A stretch of 64,000 bases of DNA from Actinomadura macrotermitis (GTDB lineage Bacteria; Actinomycetota; Actinomycetes; Streptosporangiales; Streptosporangiaceae): assembly GCF_009604375.1 (NCBI RefSeq), contig NZ_WEGH01000005.1:186001-250000 (forward strand), given 5' to 3'. The translations under genes and the position numbers were made by a program. This document shows, piece by piece, positions 8,208-17,550 of the stretch (positions are counted from its first letter, which is position 1; the number at the start of each line of letters is the position of its first letter). The notes beneath the pieces were generated by a model, which was given only the letters and a program-made list of their open reading frames with translations, did no database searches and was not told the origin of the DNA.

Positions 8208-9305
8208 ATGAGCCGCTTCACTCGGTACGCGAACGACCACTGGACGGCCGTCGCGCCGGTGCTGGCCCTCGTCGCGCTCGTCCTCACCTGGGGCCGTGCC
8301 CTGCCGGTCGCCGTCGTGGTGCTCGTCGCGGCGCTGCTGGCCACCGCCGTGCTGGCCGCCGTGCACCACGCCGAGGTCGTCGCCGCCCGGGTGGGCGAGC
8401 CCTTCGGCTCCCTGGTGCTCGCGGTGGCGGTGACCGTGATCGAGGTGGCGCTGATCGTCAGCCTGAGCGCCTCGGGCGCCAAGGGCGGCGAGACGCTGGC
8501 CCGCGACACCGTCTTCGCCGCCCTCATGATCACCTGCAACGGCATCGTCGGGTTCAGCCTGCTGACCGGCGCGCTGCGCCGCCGCGTCGCGGTCTTCAAC
8601 GCCGAGGGCAGCGGCGCCGCCCTCGGCACCGTCGCCACGCTCGCCACCCTGTGCCTGGTGCTGCCGACCTTCACCACCGGCCGCGCGGGCCCCGAGTTCG
8701 CCCCCGCCCAGCTGGCCTTCGCCGCCGTCGCCTCCCTGGTGCTCTACGGCGCGTTCGTGCTCACCCAGACCGTCCGGCACCGCGAGTACTTCCTGCCGGT
8801 CACCGCCGCCGGCGAGGTCGTGGACGACGAGGAGCACGACCGGCCCGCCGCCCGCCACGCCCTGGTCTCCCTCGGGCTGCTGTTCGCCGCGCTGGTCGGC
8901 GTGGTCGGCCTCGCCAAGGTGGAGTCCCCGGTGATCGAGGACGGGGTGGAGGCGGCCGGGCTGCCGCACGCCGTCGTCGGCGTCGTCATCGCGCTGCTGG
9001 TGCTGCTGCCCGAGACCCTCGCCGCGCTGCGCGCCGCCCGCCGCGACCGCGTGCAGACCAGCCTGAACCTGGCCCTCGGCTCGGCCATGGCCAGCATCGG
9101 GCTGACCATCCCCACGATCGCCGTCGCCTCGATCTGGCTGCCGGGGGCGCTGGTCCTCGGCCTCGGCGCGACCCACATGGTCCTGCTCGCCCTCACCGTC
9201 GCGGTGCTGATCCTCACCGTCGTGCCGGGCCGCGCCACGCTGCTGCACGCGGTGGTCCACCTGATGGTCTTCGCCGCGTTCCTGTTCCTGGCCGTCAGCC
9301 CCTGA
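8208..9305 (+). CDS. chaA: Calcium/sodium:proton antiporter, ChaA type
   Basis: 365 residues, almost the length of E. coli ChaA. It belongs to the Ca2+:cation antiporter superfamily, with about eleven hydrophobic helices. The hallmark alpha-1 repeat is unmistakable (VGEPFGSLVLAVAVTVIEVA), and the second repeat is recognisable in LNLALGSAMASIGLTIPTIA; both contain acidic or polar residues that bind the cation. A central hydrophilic loop holds DDEEHDRP. It should export Ca2+ or Na+ in exchange for protons at the cytoplasmic membrane. The gene is alone; a hairpin follows its stop. Confidence 0.92.
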   Translation: MSRFTRYANDHWTAVAPVLALVALVLTWGRALPVAVVVLVAALLATAVLAAVHHAEVVAARVGEPFGSLVLAVAVTVIEVALIVSLSASGAKGGETLARDTVFAALMITCNGIVGFSLLTGALRRRVAVFNAEGSGAALGTVATLATLCLVLPTFTTGRAGPEFAPAQLAFAAVASLVLYGAFVLTQTVRHREYFLPVTAAGEVVDDEEHDRPAARHALVSLGLLFAALVGVVGLAKVESPVIEDGVEAAGLPHAVVGVVIALLVLLPETLAALRAARRDRVQTSLNLALGSAMASIGLTIPTIAVASIWLPGALVLGLGATHMVLLALTVAVLILTVVPGRATLLHAVVHLMVFAAFLFLAVSP

Positions 9306-9331
9306 AAAGTTCGGGCCGGCGGGGTTTCGGT

Positions 9332-9353
9332 CCGTGGCCCGATCAGGCCACGG
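9332..9353 (+). terminator. Hairpin after chaA
   Basis: CCGTGGCC and GGCCACGG form an 8-bp stem with a 6-nt loop, 26 nt after the chaA stop. There is no T-tract, as is common for actinobacterial terminators. Confidence 0.45.
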
Positions 9354-9407
9354 CGAACCCTTGCCAGGCAAACACGAATCGGCTATGGGTGCGGGGATTC
9401 AGACATG

Positions 9408-9520
9408 AAAAAGCGGCGCCGGGTGGATACGGGGGCAATCCACCCGGCGCCGCACATCGGTGTTCCGACGGGGGCCCGGAACACCGGCACCGGCGCTCCG
9501 ACGGGGGACCAGAGCGCCGG
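9408..9520 (-). ncRNA. Small RNA with three C-rich-loop hairpins (6C RNA-like)
   Basis: On the minus strand three perfect hairpins follow one another: arms 9512-9520/9490-9498 (9 bp), 9477-9486/9458-9467 (10 bp) and 9438-9453/9413-9428 (16 bp). Every loop contains the heptamer CCCCCGU. The last stem is followed by five T (9412-9408), a textbook intrinsic terminator. The actinobacterial 6C RNA family is defined by two hairpins with runs of cytosines in the loops; this element fits that description, but with five C per loop and a third C-loop on the terminator. Family assignment is from memory of the consensus, not from a covariance search. It lies just downstream of the DUF3099 gene on the same strand and could be primary (promoter at 9557-9526) or processed. 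C-loops suggest pairing to G-rich ribosome-binding sites of target mRNAs. Confidence 0.78.
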
Positions 9521-9525
9521 AACAA

Positions 9526-9557
9526 ATCGTACACCGAAACCCCCCCGTACTAGTCAA
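9526..9557 (-). promoter_or_regulatory. Candidate promoter of the C-loop small RNA
   Basis: TTGACT (9557-9552) and TACGAT (9531-9526) face the small RNA. The 20-bp spacer is longer than ideal and contains a run of seven G that could itself pair with the C-rich loops. The -10 would place the start near 9519, exactly where the first hairpin begins. Confidence 0.45.
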
Positions 9558-9564
9558 GAGAAAG

Positions 9565-9894
9565 TCACGACCCGATTTCCCGGTGCTGTCCGGAAATCCC
9601 CTTGTGGTGCGGGCTTTGCGGCTCGGAGAATCGCGCCTGGGCGGTCGGCTCCCGCCCGCCGTTGGCGATCACCACGCTGATGTAGGGCAGGAACAGGGCC
9701 CCGGCGACCAGCAGCCCGAGCACCCACAGCGGGGCCCCCGCGACGCCCGCCAGCACGGCGGCGACGAAGCAGCCCGTGCGGATGCCCATCGAGACCAGGT
9801 AGCGGCGCTGCCGGTGGCCGATGTCCTCCGACAGGGGCTTCGGCGCATTGGTGACCGTGTAGATCTCGGTCTGCCGGCGGGGATTGACCTTCAC
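9565..9894 (-). CDS. DUF3099 family small membrane protein
   Basis: 109 residues from a GTG at 9894. The conserved block PKPLSEDIGHRQRRYLVSM followed by two hydrophobic helices (GIRTGCFVAAVLAGVAG and LWVLGLLVAGALFLPYISVV) is the DUF3099 signature, a family of two-helix actinobacterial membrane proteins with no known function. Upstream reading to a distant ATG inside the dodecin gene is open but would overlap that gene, so the GTG is preferred; its ribosome site is poor. The tail after the second helix is polar. The C-loop small RNA starts about 45 nt past its stop. Confidence 0.75.
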   Translation of the reverse strand: MKVNPRRQTEIYTVTNAPKPLSEDIGHRQRRYLVSMGIRTGCFVAAVLAGVAGAPLWVLGLLVAGALFLPYISVVIANGGREPTAQARFSEPQSPHHKGISGQHREIGS

Positions 9895-9943
9895 ATCTCC
9901 ACGGTAATCCCCTAGGTGACAAGTGGCGACACCAGGAGGGCAC

Positions 9944-10156
9944 ATGAGCGACCGCACGTACCGGGTGACCGAGATCGTCGGCACCTCGCCCGAGTCCGTG
10001 GAGACCGCGATCCGCAACGGCGTCCGGCGCGCCTCGCAGACGCTGCGGCATCTGGACTGGTTCGAGGTGACCGAGGTGCGCGGGCAGATCGAGGACGGAG
10101 AGGTGGCGCACTTCCAGGTCGGCATGCGGGTCGGGTTCCGCCTTGAGGACTCCTGA
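9944..10156 (+). CDS. Dodecin, flavin-storage protein
   Basis: 70 residues, normal for dodecins. These proteins form hollow dodecamers that bind riboflavin or FMN pairs stacked against a conserved tryptophan, here Trp39 in LDWFEVTEVRG. Other family blocks are YRVTEIVGTSPES and VGMRVGFRLE. The ATG at 9944 is chosen because AGGAGG is 6 nt upstream. It is divergent from DUF3099 and convergent with the TldE gene, with a strong shared terminator between. Confidence 0.94.
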   Translation: MSDRTYRVTEIVGTSPESVETAIRNGVRRASQTLRHLDWFEVTEVRGQIEDGEVAHFQVGMRVGFRLEDS

Positions 10157-10194
10157 GGGGGCCGCAGGGACCCACAGGCACGCACAGGCACGCG

Positions 10195-10235
10195 AAGGGG
10201 CGCTCCCCGCCACCCGAGGGCGGGGAGCGCCCCTT
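10195..10235. terminator. Bidirectional terminator between dodecin and tldE
   Basis: A 17-bp GC-rich inverted repeat (10195-10211 / 10219-10235) with AA at one side and TT at the other, between convergent genes. Confidence 0.85.
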
Positions 10236-10242
10236 CGCCGCG

Positions 10243-11618
10243 TCAGGACGCCTGGGAGACCGTCGACATGTGGAAGTCGGGCACCCGGATCGGCGGCATC
10301 GCGGCCCGGGTGAAGTAGTCCGACCACTCGCGCGGCAGCGTCGGCGCCGTCGCGCCGACCTCGCCGAGCCGGCCGAGCAGGTCCACCGGGCTCTCGTTGA
10401 ACCGGAAGTTGTTCACCGCGCCGACGACCTCGCCGTGCTCGACCAGGTAGACGCCGTCGCGGGTAAGGCCGGTCAGCAGCAGCCGCTGCGGGTCCACCTC
10501 GCGGATGTACCACAGGCAGGTGAGCAGCAGCCCGCGCTCGGTGCCGGCGACCATCTCCTCCAGCGACGCGCCGCCGCCCGGCCCCGTCATGACCAGGTTG
10601 TCGATCGCCGGGGTGAGCGGCAGCCGGGTGCGCCCGGCCGACTGCCGGGTCTGGGTGAGCGCGGCGAGCGCGCCGTCCTTGATCCAGTCGGTGGCGCCGA
10701 GCGGCAGGCCGTTGTCGAACACCGAGGACTCGCGGCTGGAGGCGTGCGCGAGCACGAACGGCGCGCACTGCAGGCCCGCCGCGGCCGGGTCGCTGGACAG
10801 CGTGACCGGCACCTCGGCCAGCCGCTCGCCGACGCGGGTGCCGCCCGGCGCGCTGAACACGGTGCGGCCGTCCTGGGCGTCCTGGGCGCCCGCCGACCAG
10901 TACAGGTAGATCATCAGGTCGGCGACGGCGCTCGGCGGCAGGATCGTCTCGTAGCGCCCGGCGGGCAGCTCCACCCGCCGCTCGCCCCACTGCAGCCGCC
11001 GGGCCAGGCCGGCGGTGAGGTCGGCGACGTCCACGTCGGTGAAGTCGCGGGTGCCGACGCCGGCCCAGGCCGAGCCGCCGGCGCCCTTGGCGTTCAGCTC
11101 CAGCAGCCCGGTCGGCTGGTCGTGGCGCAGCCGCAGCCCGGCGGAGGTGCCGAGGAAGGAGGAGGTCACCGTGTGGTTGGCGAACCCGTACAGCAGCCGG
11201 CCCGCCGACTCGGCCTGCGCGAACGCCTCGCCGAGCGCGGGCGCGAAGCCCTCGTAGACGCCGATGCCGGTCTCGGCGGGCGGCTCGTCCCAGCCGGGGG
11301 AGGCCGCGCCGGTGACGAGCGGGGCCGCGTCGTCGGCGGCCTCGCCGTCCGCGGCGACGGCCTCGGCGGCGCGCACCAGGTCCTCGATGCCGTCGGCGGT
11401 GACGGCCGAGCGCGACACCACGCCGGTGGCGACGCCGCCGGGGACCTTGCGCAGGGCGATCACCGTCAGCCGGGACGCGCGGGTGACGCCGTTGGTGGTG
11501 AGGGTGTTGCCCGCCCAGCGCAGGTTGGCGGTGCCCGACGCCTCGGCGATGACGATGCAGTCGTCGGCGCGCGACAGCGCGAGCGCCCGCTCGACGGCCT
11601 CCTGTGGCGCGATGCCGG

Positions 11619-11622
<4 letters not shown>
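10243..11622 (-). CDS. TldD/PmbA family protein, TldE (PmbA) subunit
   Basis: 459 residues. In TldD/TldE proteases this is the non-metal partner: it lacks the HExxxH motif but keeps the family fold, with GTRDFTDVDVADLT mid-protein and PAIDNLVMTGPGG, CLWYIREVDPQRLLLTG and VGAVNNFRFNESPVDLL near the C-terminus. The complex degrades unfolded peptides and trims some peptide precursors. The GTG start overlaps the stop of tldD (GTGA), so the two subunits are translationally coupled. It ends against a strong terminator. Confidence 0.92.
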
Positions 11623-13118
<1,496 letters not shown>

Positions 13119-13288
13119 CTTCCGCAACCTACCCGCCCGGCATCCGCCCGACGCGAACAAACACAGGCGCTTAGATCTTGTGGGAAGGGCACATCCTCGC
13201 CCGGCCCCGGGGCCGATACGCTCGGACGCTGTTGCAGTGCGGCGCCGCGGCGCCGGGCGCTCCGGACAAGCTGAATCGAGAGGTACCC

Positions 13289-13993
13289 ATGAGTCGCTCC
13301 GTCCTCGTGACCGGTGGAAACCGGGGCATCGGGCTGGCCATCGCGCGCGAGCTGGCGGCCGCCGGCGACGCGGTCGCGGTCACCTACCGCTCCGGCGAGC
13401 CACCCGAGGGCCTGTTCGGGGTGCGGTGCGACGTGACCAGCAGCGAGGACGTCGACGCGGCGTTCGCCAAGGTCGAGGCGGAGCAGGGCCCGGTGCAGGT
13501 GGTGGTCGCCAACGCCGGGATCACCAAGGACACCCTGCTGGCGATCATGAGCGAGGAGTCGTTCACCTCGGTCCTGGACACCAACCTGACCGGCGCGTTC
13601 CGGGTCGCCAAGCGGTCGGTGAAGGGCATGATGCGCGCGCGCAAGGGCCGCATCATCCTGGTCTCCTCGGTCGTCGGCCTGCTCGGCTCGGCCGGCCAGG
13701 CCAACTACGCCGCCTCCAAGGCCGGCATGGTCGGCTTCGCCCGGTCGCTGGCCCGCGAGCTCGGCTCGCGCAACATCACCGTCAACGTCGTCTCGCCGGG
13801 CTTCGTCGAGACCGACATGACCGCCGTGCTCAGCGAGGACCAGCACAAGGCGATCAAGGGCGTGATCCCGCTCGGCCGGGTGGCGCAGCCCGAGGAGATC
13901 GCCAAGACCGTGCGGTTCCTGGCGAGCGACGACGCCGCCTACATCACCGGGGCCGTGATCCCGGTGGACGGCGGCCTGGGAATGGGGCACTGA
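13289..13993 (+). CDS. fabG: 3-oxoacyl-ACP reductase FabG (MabA-like)
   Basis: 234 residues, an NADPH-dependent SDR of type II fatty acid synthesis that reduces 3-oxoacyl-ACP. TGGNRGIG at 8-15 binds the cofactor; catalytic Tyr140 and Lys144 are in NYAASKAG, with the serine in ILVSSVVG; ANAGITKD replaces NNAG. The ATG at 13289 follows GAGAGG; a longer in-frame extension upstream is not conserved-looking. It is followed after 8 nt by the enoyl reductase gene, the same order as mycobacterial mabA-inhA. A -10-like TACGCT at 13217-13222 sits in the 12-mer GGCCGATACGCT, which recurs before uppP. Confidence 0.94.
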   Translation: MSRSVLVTGGNRGIGLAIARELAAAGDAVAVTYRSGEPPEGLFGVRCDVTSSEDVDAAFAKVEAEQGPVQVVVANAGITKDTLLAIMSEESFTSVLDTNLTGAFRVAKRSVKGMMRARKGRIILVSSVVGLLGSAGQANYAASKAGMVGFARSLARELGSRNITVNVVSPGFVETDMTAVLSEDQHKAIKGVIPLGRVAQPEEIAKTVRFLASDDAAYITGAVIPVDGGLGMGH

Positions 13994-14001
13994 GCACCAC
14001 C

Positions 14002-14805
14002 ATGGGAATCCTCGAAGGCAAGCGCATCCTGGTCACCGGCGTCCTCACCGACGCCTCGATCGGCTTCCACGTCGCGCGGGTGATCCAGGAGCAGGGCGGC
14101 GAGGTCGTCCTCACCGCCTACCCGCGCCCGACGCTGACCGCGCGCACCGCCAAGCGGCTGCCGACCGGCCGGGACAACCCGCCGCCGGTGATCGAGCTCG
14201 ACGTGATGAACACCGGGCACCTGGACGCGCTCGCCGGCAACCTCGCCGAGCACGGCTGGGACCGGCTGGACGGCGTCGTGCACGCGATCGGCTTCGCGCC
14301 GCAGACCGCGCTCGGCGGCAACTTCCTGAACACGCCGTGGGAGGACGTGGCGATCGCGATGCACGCCTCGGCGTACTCGCTGAAGTCGCTCACGATGGCG
14401 TGCCTGCCGCTGCTGGGCGAGGGCGGCTCGGTCGTCGGGCTGGACTTCGACGCGACCAAGGCCTGGCCGGTCTACGACTGGATGGGCGTGGCCAAGGCCG
14501 GCCTGGAGTCGTGCGCCCGCTACCTGGCCAAGTACCTCGGCCCCAAGAACATCCGGGTGAACCTGGTCGCCGCCGGGCCGCTGGCCACGATGGCCGCCAA
14601 GAGCATCCCCGGCTTCGAGGGGATGACCGAGCTGTGGCCGCAGGTGGCGCCGCTCGGCTGGGACGTCAAGGACACCGAGCCGACCGCGCGGGCCGTCGCC
14701 GCGCTGCTGTCGGACTGGTTCCCGGCGACGACCGGCGAGATCGTGCACGTGGACGGCGGCATGCACGCCGTCGGCGGCCCCTCCGAGGACGTCGGCCAGG
14801 CGTAG
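14002..14805 (+). CDS. inhA: Enoyl-ACP reductase, InhA/FabI type
   Basis: 267 residues, an NADH-dependent reductase for the last step of each fatty-acid elongation cycle. It follows the InhA pattern closely: LEGKRILVTGVLTDASIGFH at the cofactor site, and YDWMGVAK placing Tyr158 and Lys165 at the same numbers as the catalytic pair of M. tuberculosis InhA. The end LVAAGPLATMAA and ATTGEIVHVDGG are family blocks. At the residue equivalent to InhA Ser94 this protein has Ala95 (VVHAIGF); S94A in M. tuberculosis is a known isoniazid-resistance change. It is second in the fabG operon and ends in a strong hairpin. Confidence 0.95.
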   Translation: MGILEGKRILVTGVLTDASIGFHVARVIQEQGGEVVLTAYPRPTLTARTAKRLPTGRDNPPPVIELDVMNTGHLDALAGNLAEHGWDRLDGVVHAIGFAPQTALGGNFLNTPWEDVAIAMHASAYSLKSLTMACLPLLGEGGSVVGLDFDATKAWPVYDWMGVAKAGLESCARYLAKYLGPKNIRVNLVAAGPLATMAAKSIPGFEGMTELWPQVAPLGWDVKDTEPTARAVAALLSDWFPATTGEIVHVDGGMHAVGGPSEDVGQA

Positions 14806-14807
14806 CG

Positions 14808-14856
14808 ACGACGGCGGCCCCGCTCCCCGGAAAGGGGGGAGCGGGGCCGCCGTCGT
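14808..14856. terminator. Bidirectional terminator between inhA and the secreted-protein gene
   Basis: A 21-bp inverted repeat (14808-14828 / 14836-14856) with a 7-nt loop, between convergent genes. Confidence 0.85.
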
Positions 14857-14873
14857 TCCGGTGCGCCGTCGTG

Positions 14874-15542
14874 TCAGCGGCGCGCGCGGCGCAGCCGCCG
14901 CCCGAGGTAGCTGATGTGCAGCGCGCCCGCCGCGCCCGCGGCGCCGGCCGCGACGGCGACCCACAGCGTCTGGGAGGGCTGCTGGTCGGAGGCGGCCATC
15001 GGGGCCATGAGCCGGGTCTGCGGCTGCGGGGCGCCCGGCTGCTGCAGGTAACCGTTGGGGTCGGCGGCGACCTGCGGGGTCGGCAGGACGCCCGGCAGCG
15101 CCGGCGCGGTGCGCGGCGCCGGCGTGTAGGGCTGCAGGCCGCCCGGGCGCGTGAGCGTGGTGGCGCCGTTGCCGATGGGCACCGTCCCGCCGCCGCCGTT
15201 GTTGCCACCGCCGTTGTTGCCGGACCTGTTCCCGCCGTTGCCGCCCTTGCTCTTCTCACCCTTGTGCGGAGTGCCCTTGCCGGCCTCGGGGGTGGGTTTC
15301 GGCGTCGGCTTCGGCGTGGGCTTCGGCGTCGGCTTGGGCTGCATGCGGTCGCGCAGGTTGTCGAGCTGGCACTTCCAGTTGTCGATCGTGGTCGCGGGGT
15401 CGGTGCCCTTCGCGCAGGTCTTCGGTGCGGCCGCGCTCTGGGCGTAGGCCGCGGGGGCGCCGAGGAACACCAGCGCCAGGGTGCCCGCCGACACCGCCGT
15501 CGCCGTCGAACCGAGCCGCCTGAAGCGTCGCTGCTGGGGCAT
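14874..15542 (-). CDS. Secreted, C-terminally anchored protein with KPTP repeats
   Basis: 222 residues from an ATG with GGAG 4-5 nt upstream. The N-terminus is a Sec signal peptide (positive residues, hydrophobic core, AYA cleavage before Gln35). A short cysteine-containing segment (CAKGTDPATTIDNWKC) follows, then four tandem KPTP units, a Gly/Asn-rich stretch, a Pro-rich stretch, a transmembrane helix near the end and a basic tail (GRRLRRARR). This is the layout of a wall-spanning anchored protein, but no LPxTG sortase motif is present. I do not recognise a family. A -10 hexamer and a Crp-like palindrome lie upstream. Confidence 0.75.
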   Translation of the reverse strand: MPQQRRFRRLGSTATAVSAGTLALVFLGAPAAYAQSAAAPKTCAKGTDPATTIDNWKCQLDNLRDRMQPKPTPKPTPKPTPKPTPEAGKGTPHKGEKSKGGNGGNRSGNNGGGNNGGGGTVPIGNGATTLTRPGGLQPYTPAPRTAPALPGVLPTPQVAADPNGYLQQPGAPQPQTRLMAPMAASDQQPSQTLWVAVAAGAAGAAGALHISYLGRRLRRARR

Positions 15543-15593
15543 CTCACTCCTTCGCTGCCGCGGGATGCAGTTGTTGACGATCAGTCCAACGAG

Positions 15594-15614
15594 ATCATAC
15601 GTGATCGGGGTCAC
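15594..15614 (-). promoter_or_regulatory. TATGAT -10 with adjoining Crp-like palindrome
   Basis: TATGAT (15599-15594) faces the secreted-protein gene. Directly upstream, GTGA-N6-TCAC (15614-15601) matches the core of the Crp-family consensus. The site lies in the -10/-35 spacer, which would suit repression rather than activation. No good -35 is seen. Confidence 0.42.
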
Positions 15615-15749
15615 CCGCACATCCCCGCACACCGCTCGATCGTGCCGCAATTGCGCACTTCGGTAAACGCCGACACGGTGATTTCTCCCAACCCACCCGT
15701 TTTGTTTGGCAATCGGCGCGCGTGGTCCCCGTCCGCGCCGCCGCCCGGG

Positions 15750-17501
15750 TCACTGCACGACGAGCCGCGCCAGCCGGGTCCGCCGCGCCGGCGCCTCCGT
15801 CTCGCGCACCGCCCGCGCCAGCGCCGGGCCCGCCGCCTGCACCACCGACAGGTGCCGCCGGGCGAGGCCGAACGCGGCGGCCACGAGCGGCCGCGACAGC
15901 GCCGCGTCGCCCGCGACGACCGCGACCACCGCCGGGCGCGGTGTCCCCCGGCCGAGGGAGACCGGCAGCGCCCAGCCGTGCCGCAGCCGGGGCACCGCGG
16001 CGGGCGGCACGGTGGCGGCGCCGCCCGCGAACGTCACCCGCAGCCCCTCCGGCCCGGCGCCGGCGACCGTGCCGGTCTCGCCGACCGCGGCCTGGGGGAG
16101 CGGGGCGGCGACCACGACCCGGTCGCCCGCGTCGAACCCGCCGAACGCGCCGGAGCCGGGGTTCAGCCGCTCCTTCAGCGCGGCGTTCAGCGCCCCGGCG
16201 CCCGCCTCGCCGCCCGCCGCCAGCGCGATCACCTGCACGTCCTCCACCGCGATGCCGAGGGCGCGCGGGATGGAGTCGGCGACCAGCTGCACCGCGCGGT
16301 GCACGGTCTCGGCGGGGGAGGCGGCCGGGACGATGACGACCTCGCGGTCCGGGGCGTCCACCGCGATCAGCTCGCCGCCGCGCACGGCCGCGGCGAGGCC
16401 GGCGAGCGGCCCGCCCGGCCCGGCCGGGTCCAGCTCCACGACCGGGACGGTCTCGGAGGCCTCCAGGTCGTGCAGGACCGCGCCCGGCCCGGCCGGCGGC
16501 AGCGCGCCCGGCGCGGCCCCGAGCACCAGGTGCGTCCCGTCCGCGCACGCCTCCACCAGGACGGCGGCCAGCTCGACGTCGAGCCCGGCGGCGTCCGGCA
16601 GGATCAGCAGGTCCAGCTCCAGCGGCCGCTGCTCGCCGCGCGCGAACGCCACGCCGCCCGCCGGGGCCGCCTCGGGCAGCGGTTCCAGCAGGTCGTGCAG
16701 CCCGGCGGCGGCGAACCCGGCGTCCGCCGCCGGCGCCAGGGCGGCGGCGGCCCGCGCGGTGGGCGCGGCCACCGCGACCCGCAGTTCCTGCCCGGCGGCC
16801 GCGCCGGCGATGGCGAGCGCGGTCGCGGTCACGTCGGCCGGGGCGCCGCGCAGCATGGTCACGCCGGTGCGCAGCGTCGCGGTGAGCGCGAGCGAGCGGT
16901 CCTCGGGCAGGCCCGCGCGCAGCGCCCGGATCGTGTCGTCGTCCAGCAGCGGGGCGCCGGTCGCGGTCAGCCGCTGGAAGCCCTCGGCGGCGGTCTCCTC
17001 GGCCATCGCCCAGCGCGCGAGCCCGAGGGTCTCCTCGGGCTCGGGGAGCTCGGCGTCCTCGTCGAACGCCGCCTCGTCGAACTCCGGCTCCTCGGTGAGC
17101 GCGAGCACCTCGGCCTCGTCCAGGGCGTCCTCGACGGCCCGGCGCGGATCGGCCACCTTCATCCGCTCCAGCGCGGCGAGCACGTCCGCGACCGGCGTGA
17201 CGGTGTGGCCCTGCCGGGCGGCCTCGGCCATCAGGTGCTCCACCAGCGCGCGGCCCCGGCGCGGATCATCGGGCCGCGCCTCCTCGCCCAGGTGGCCCCG
17301 GGCGAAGTGGTCGGCCTGCGCGGGCGTGACGCCGGGGACGCGCAGCAGCCGCCACGGGTCGGCGCGCAGCCGCGCGGCGGCGTCCGGGCCGAGCCGCGCG
17401 GCGGCGCGCGCGGTGAACGAGGCGGGCACGCCGGTCGCGGCGAACAACCCGGCGAGGTCCTCGCCGCTGGTCGGGTCGGTGCTGGCTGGCGAATCGGTCA
17501 C
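15750..17501 (-). CDS. RecD2-like pseudo-helicase (helix-hairpin-helix protein with lost ATPase motifs)
   Basis: 583 residues. The protein can be laid along RecD2/TraA helicases from end to end: an N-terminal helix-hairpin-helix (DPWRLLRVPGVTPAQAD, 48-64), then positions matching motif I, Ia, II and III, and a C-terminal SH3-like part (FDAGDRVVVA, VGETGTVAG) ending in ALPVSLGRG where RecD2 has its motif V/VI region. Every catalytic signature is altered: RTGV (211-214) stands for GTGK, LILPDAAG (299-306) for the DE box, and GAAPGALPP for GDxxQLPP. So it should not hydrolyse ATP. A long acidic linker (about 136-158) is inserted. Role unknown; a DNA-binding or scaffold function is inference. It begins 49 bp downstream of the aldo/keto reductase gene. 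Confidence 0.78.
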   Translation of the reverse strand: MTDSPASTDPTSGEDLAGLFAATGVPASFTARAAARLGPDAAARLRADPWRLLRVPGVTPAQADHFARGHLGEEARPDDPRRGRALVEHLMAEAARQGHTVTPVADVLAALERMKVADPRRAVEDALDEAEVLALTEEPEFDEAAFDEDAELPEPEETLGLARWAMAEETAAEGFQRLTATGAPLLDDDTIRALRAGLPEDRSLALTATLRTGVTMLRGAPADVTATALAIAGAAAGQELRVAVAAPTARAAAALAPAADAGFAAAGLHDLLEPLPEAAPAGGVAFARGEQRPLELDLLILPDAAGLDVELAAVLVEACADGTHLVLGAAPGALPPAGPGAVLHDLEASETVPVVELDPAGPGGPLAGLAAAVRGGELIAVDAPDREVVIVPAASPAETVHRAVQLVADSIPRALGIAVEDVQVIALAAGGEAGAGALNAALKERLNPGSGAFGGFDAGDRVVVAAPLPQAAVGETGTVAGAGPEGLRVTFAGGAATVPPAAVPRLRHGWALPVSLGRGTPRPAVVAVVAGDAALSRPLVAAAFGLARRHLSVVQAAGPALARAVRETEAPARRTRLARLVVQ

Positions 17502-17550
17502 GGGCTCCCCGTCACGGCTGGTCGCTTGCAGGTCTGGCGGAAGAGGCGGG

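Noticed and set aside
13119..13160. Upstream TTG start for tldD
   Set aside because: The extra 14 residues are not family-like and have no ribosome site; the GTG at 13118 fits homologues.
14874..14960. Sortase-anchored (LPxTG) surface protein
   Set aside because: The C-terminus has a helix and basic tail, but no LPxTG-like motif precedes it.
15295..15350. Repeat array that looks CRISPR-like by eye
   Set aside because: It is the coding sequence of four KPTP units inside a secreted protein, without spacers.
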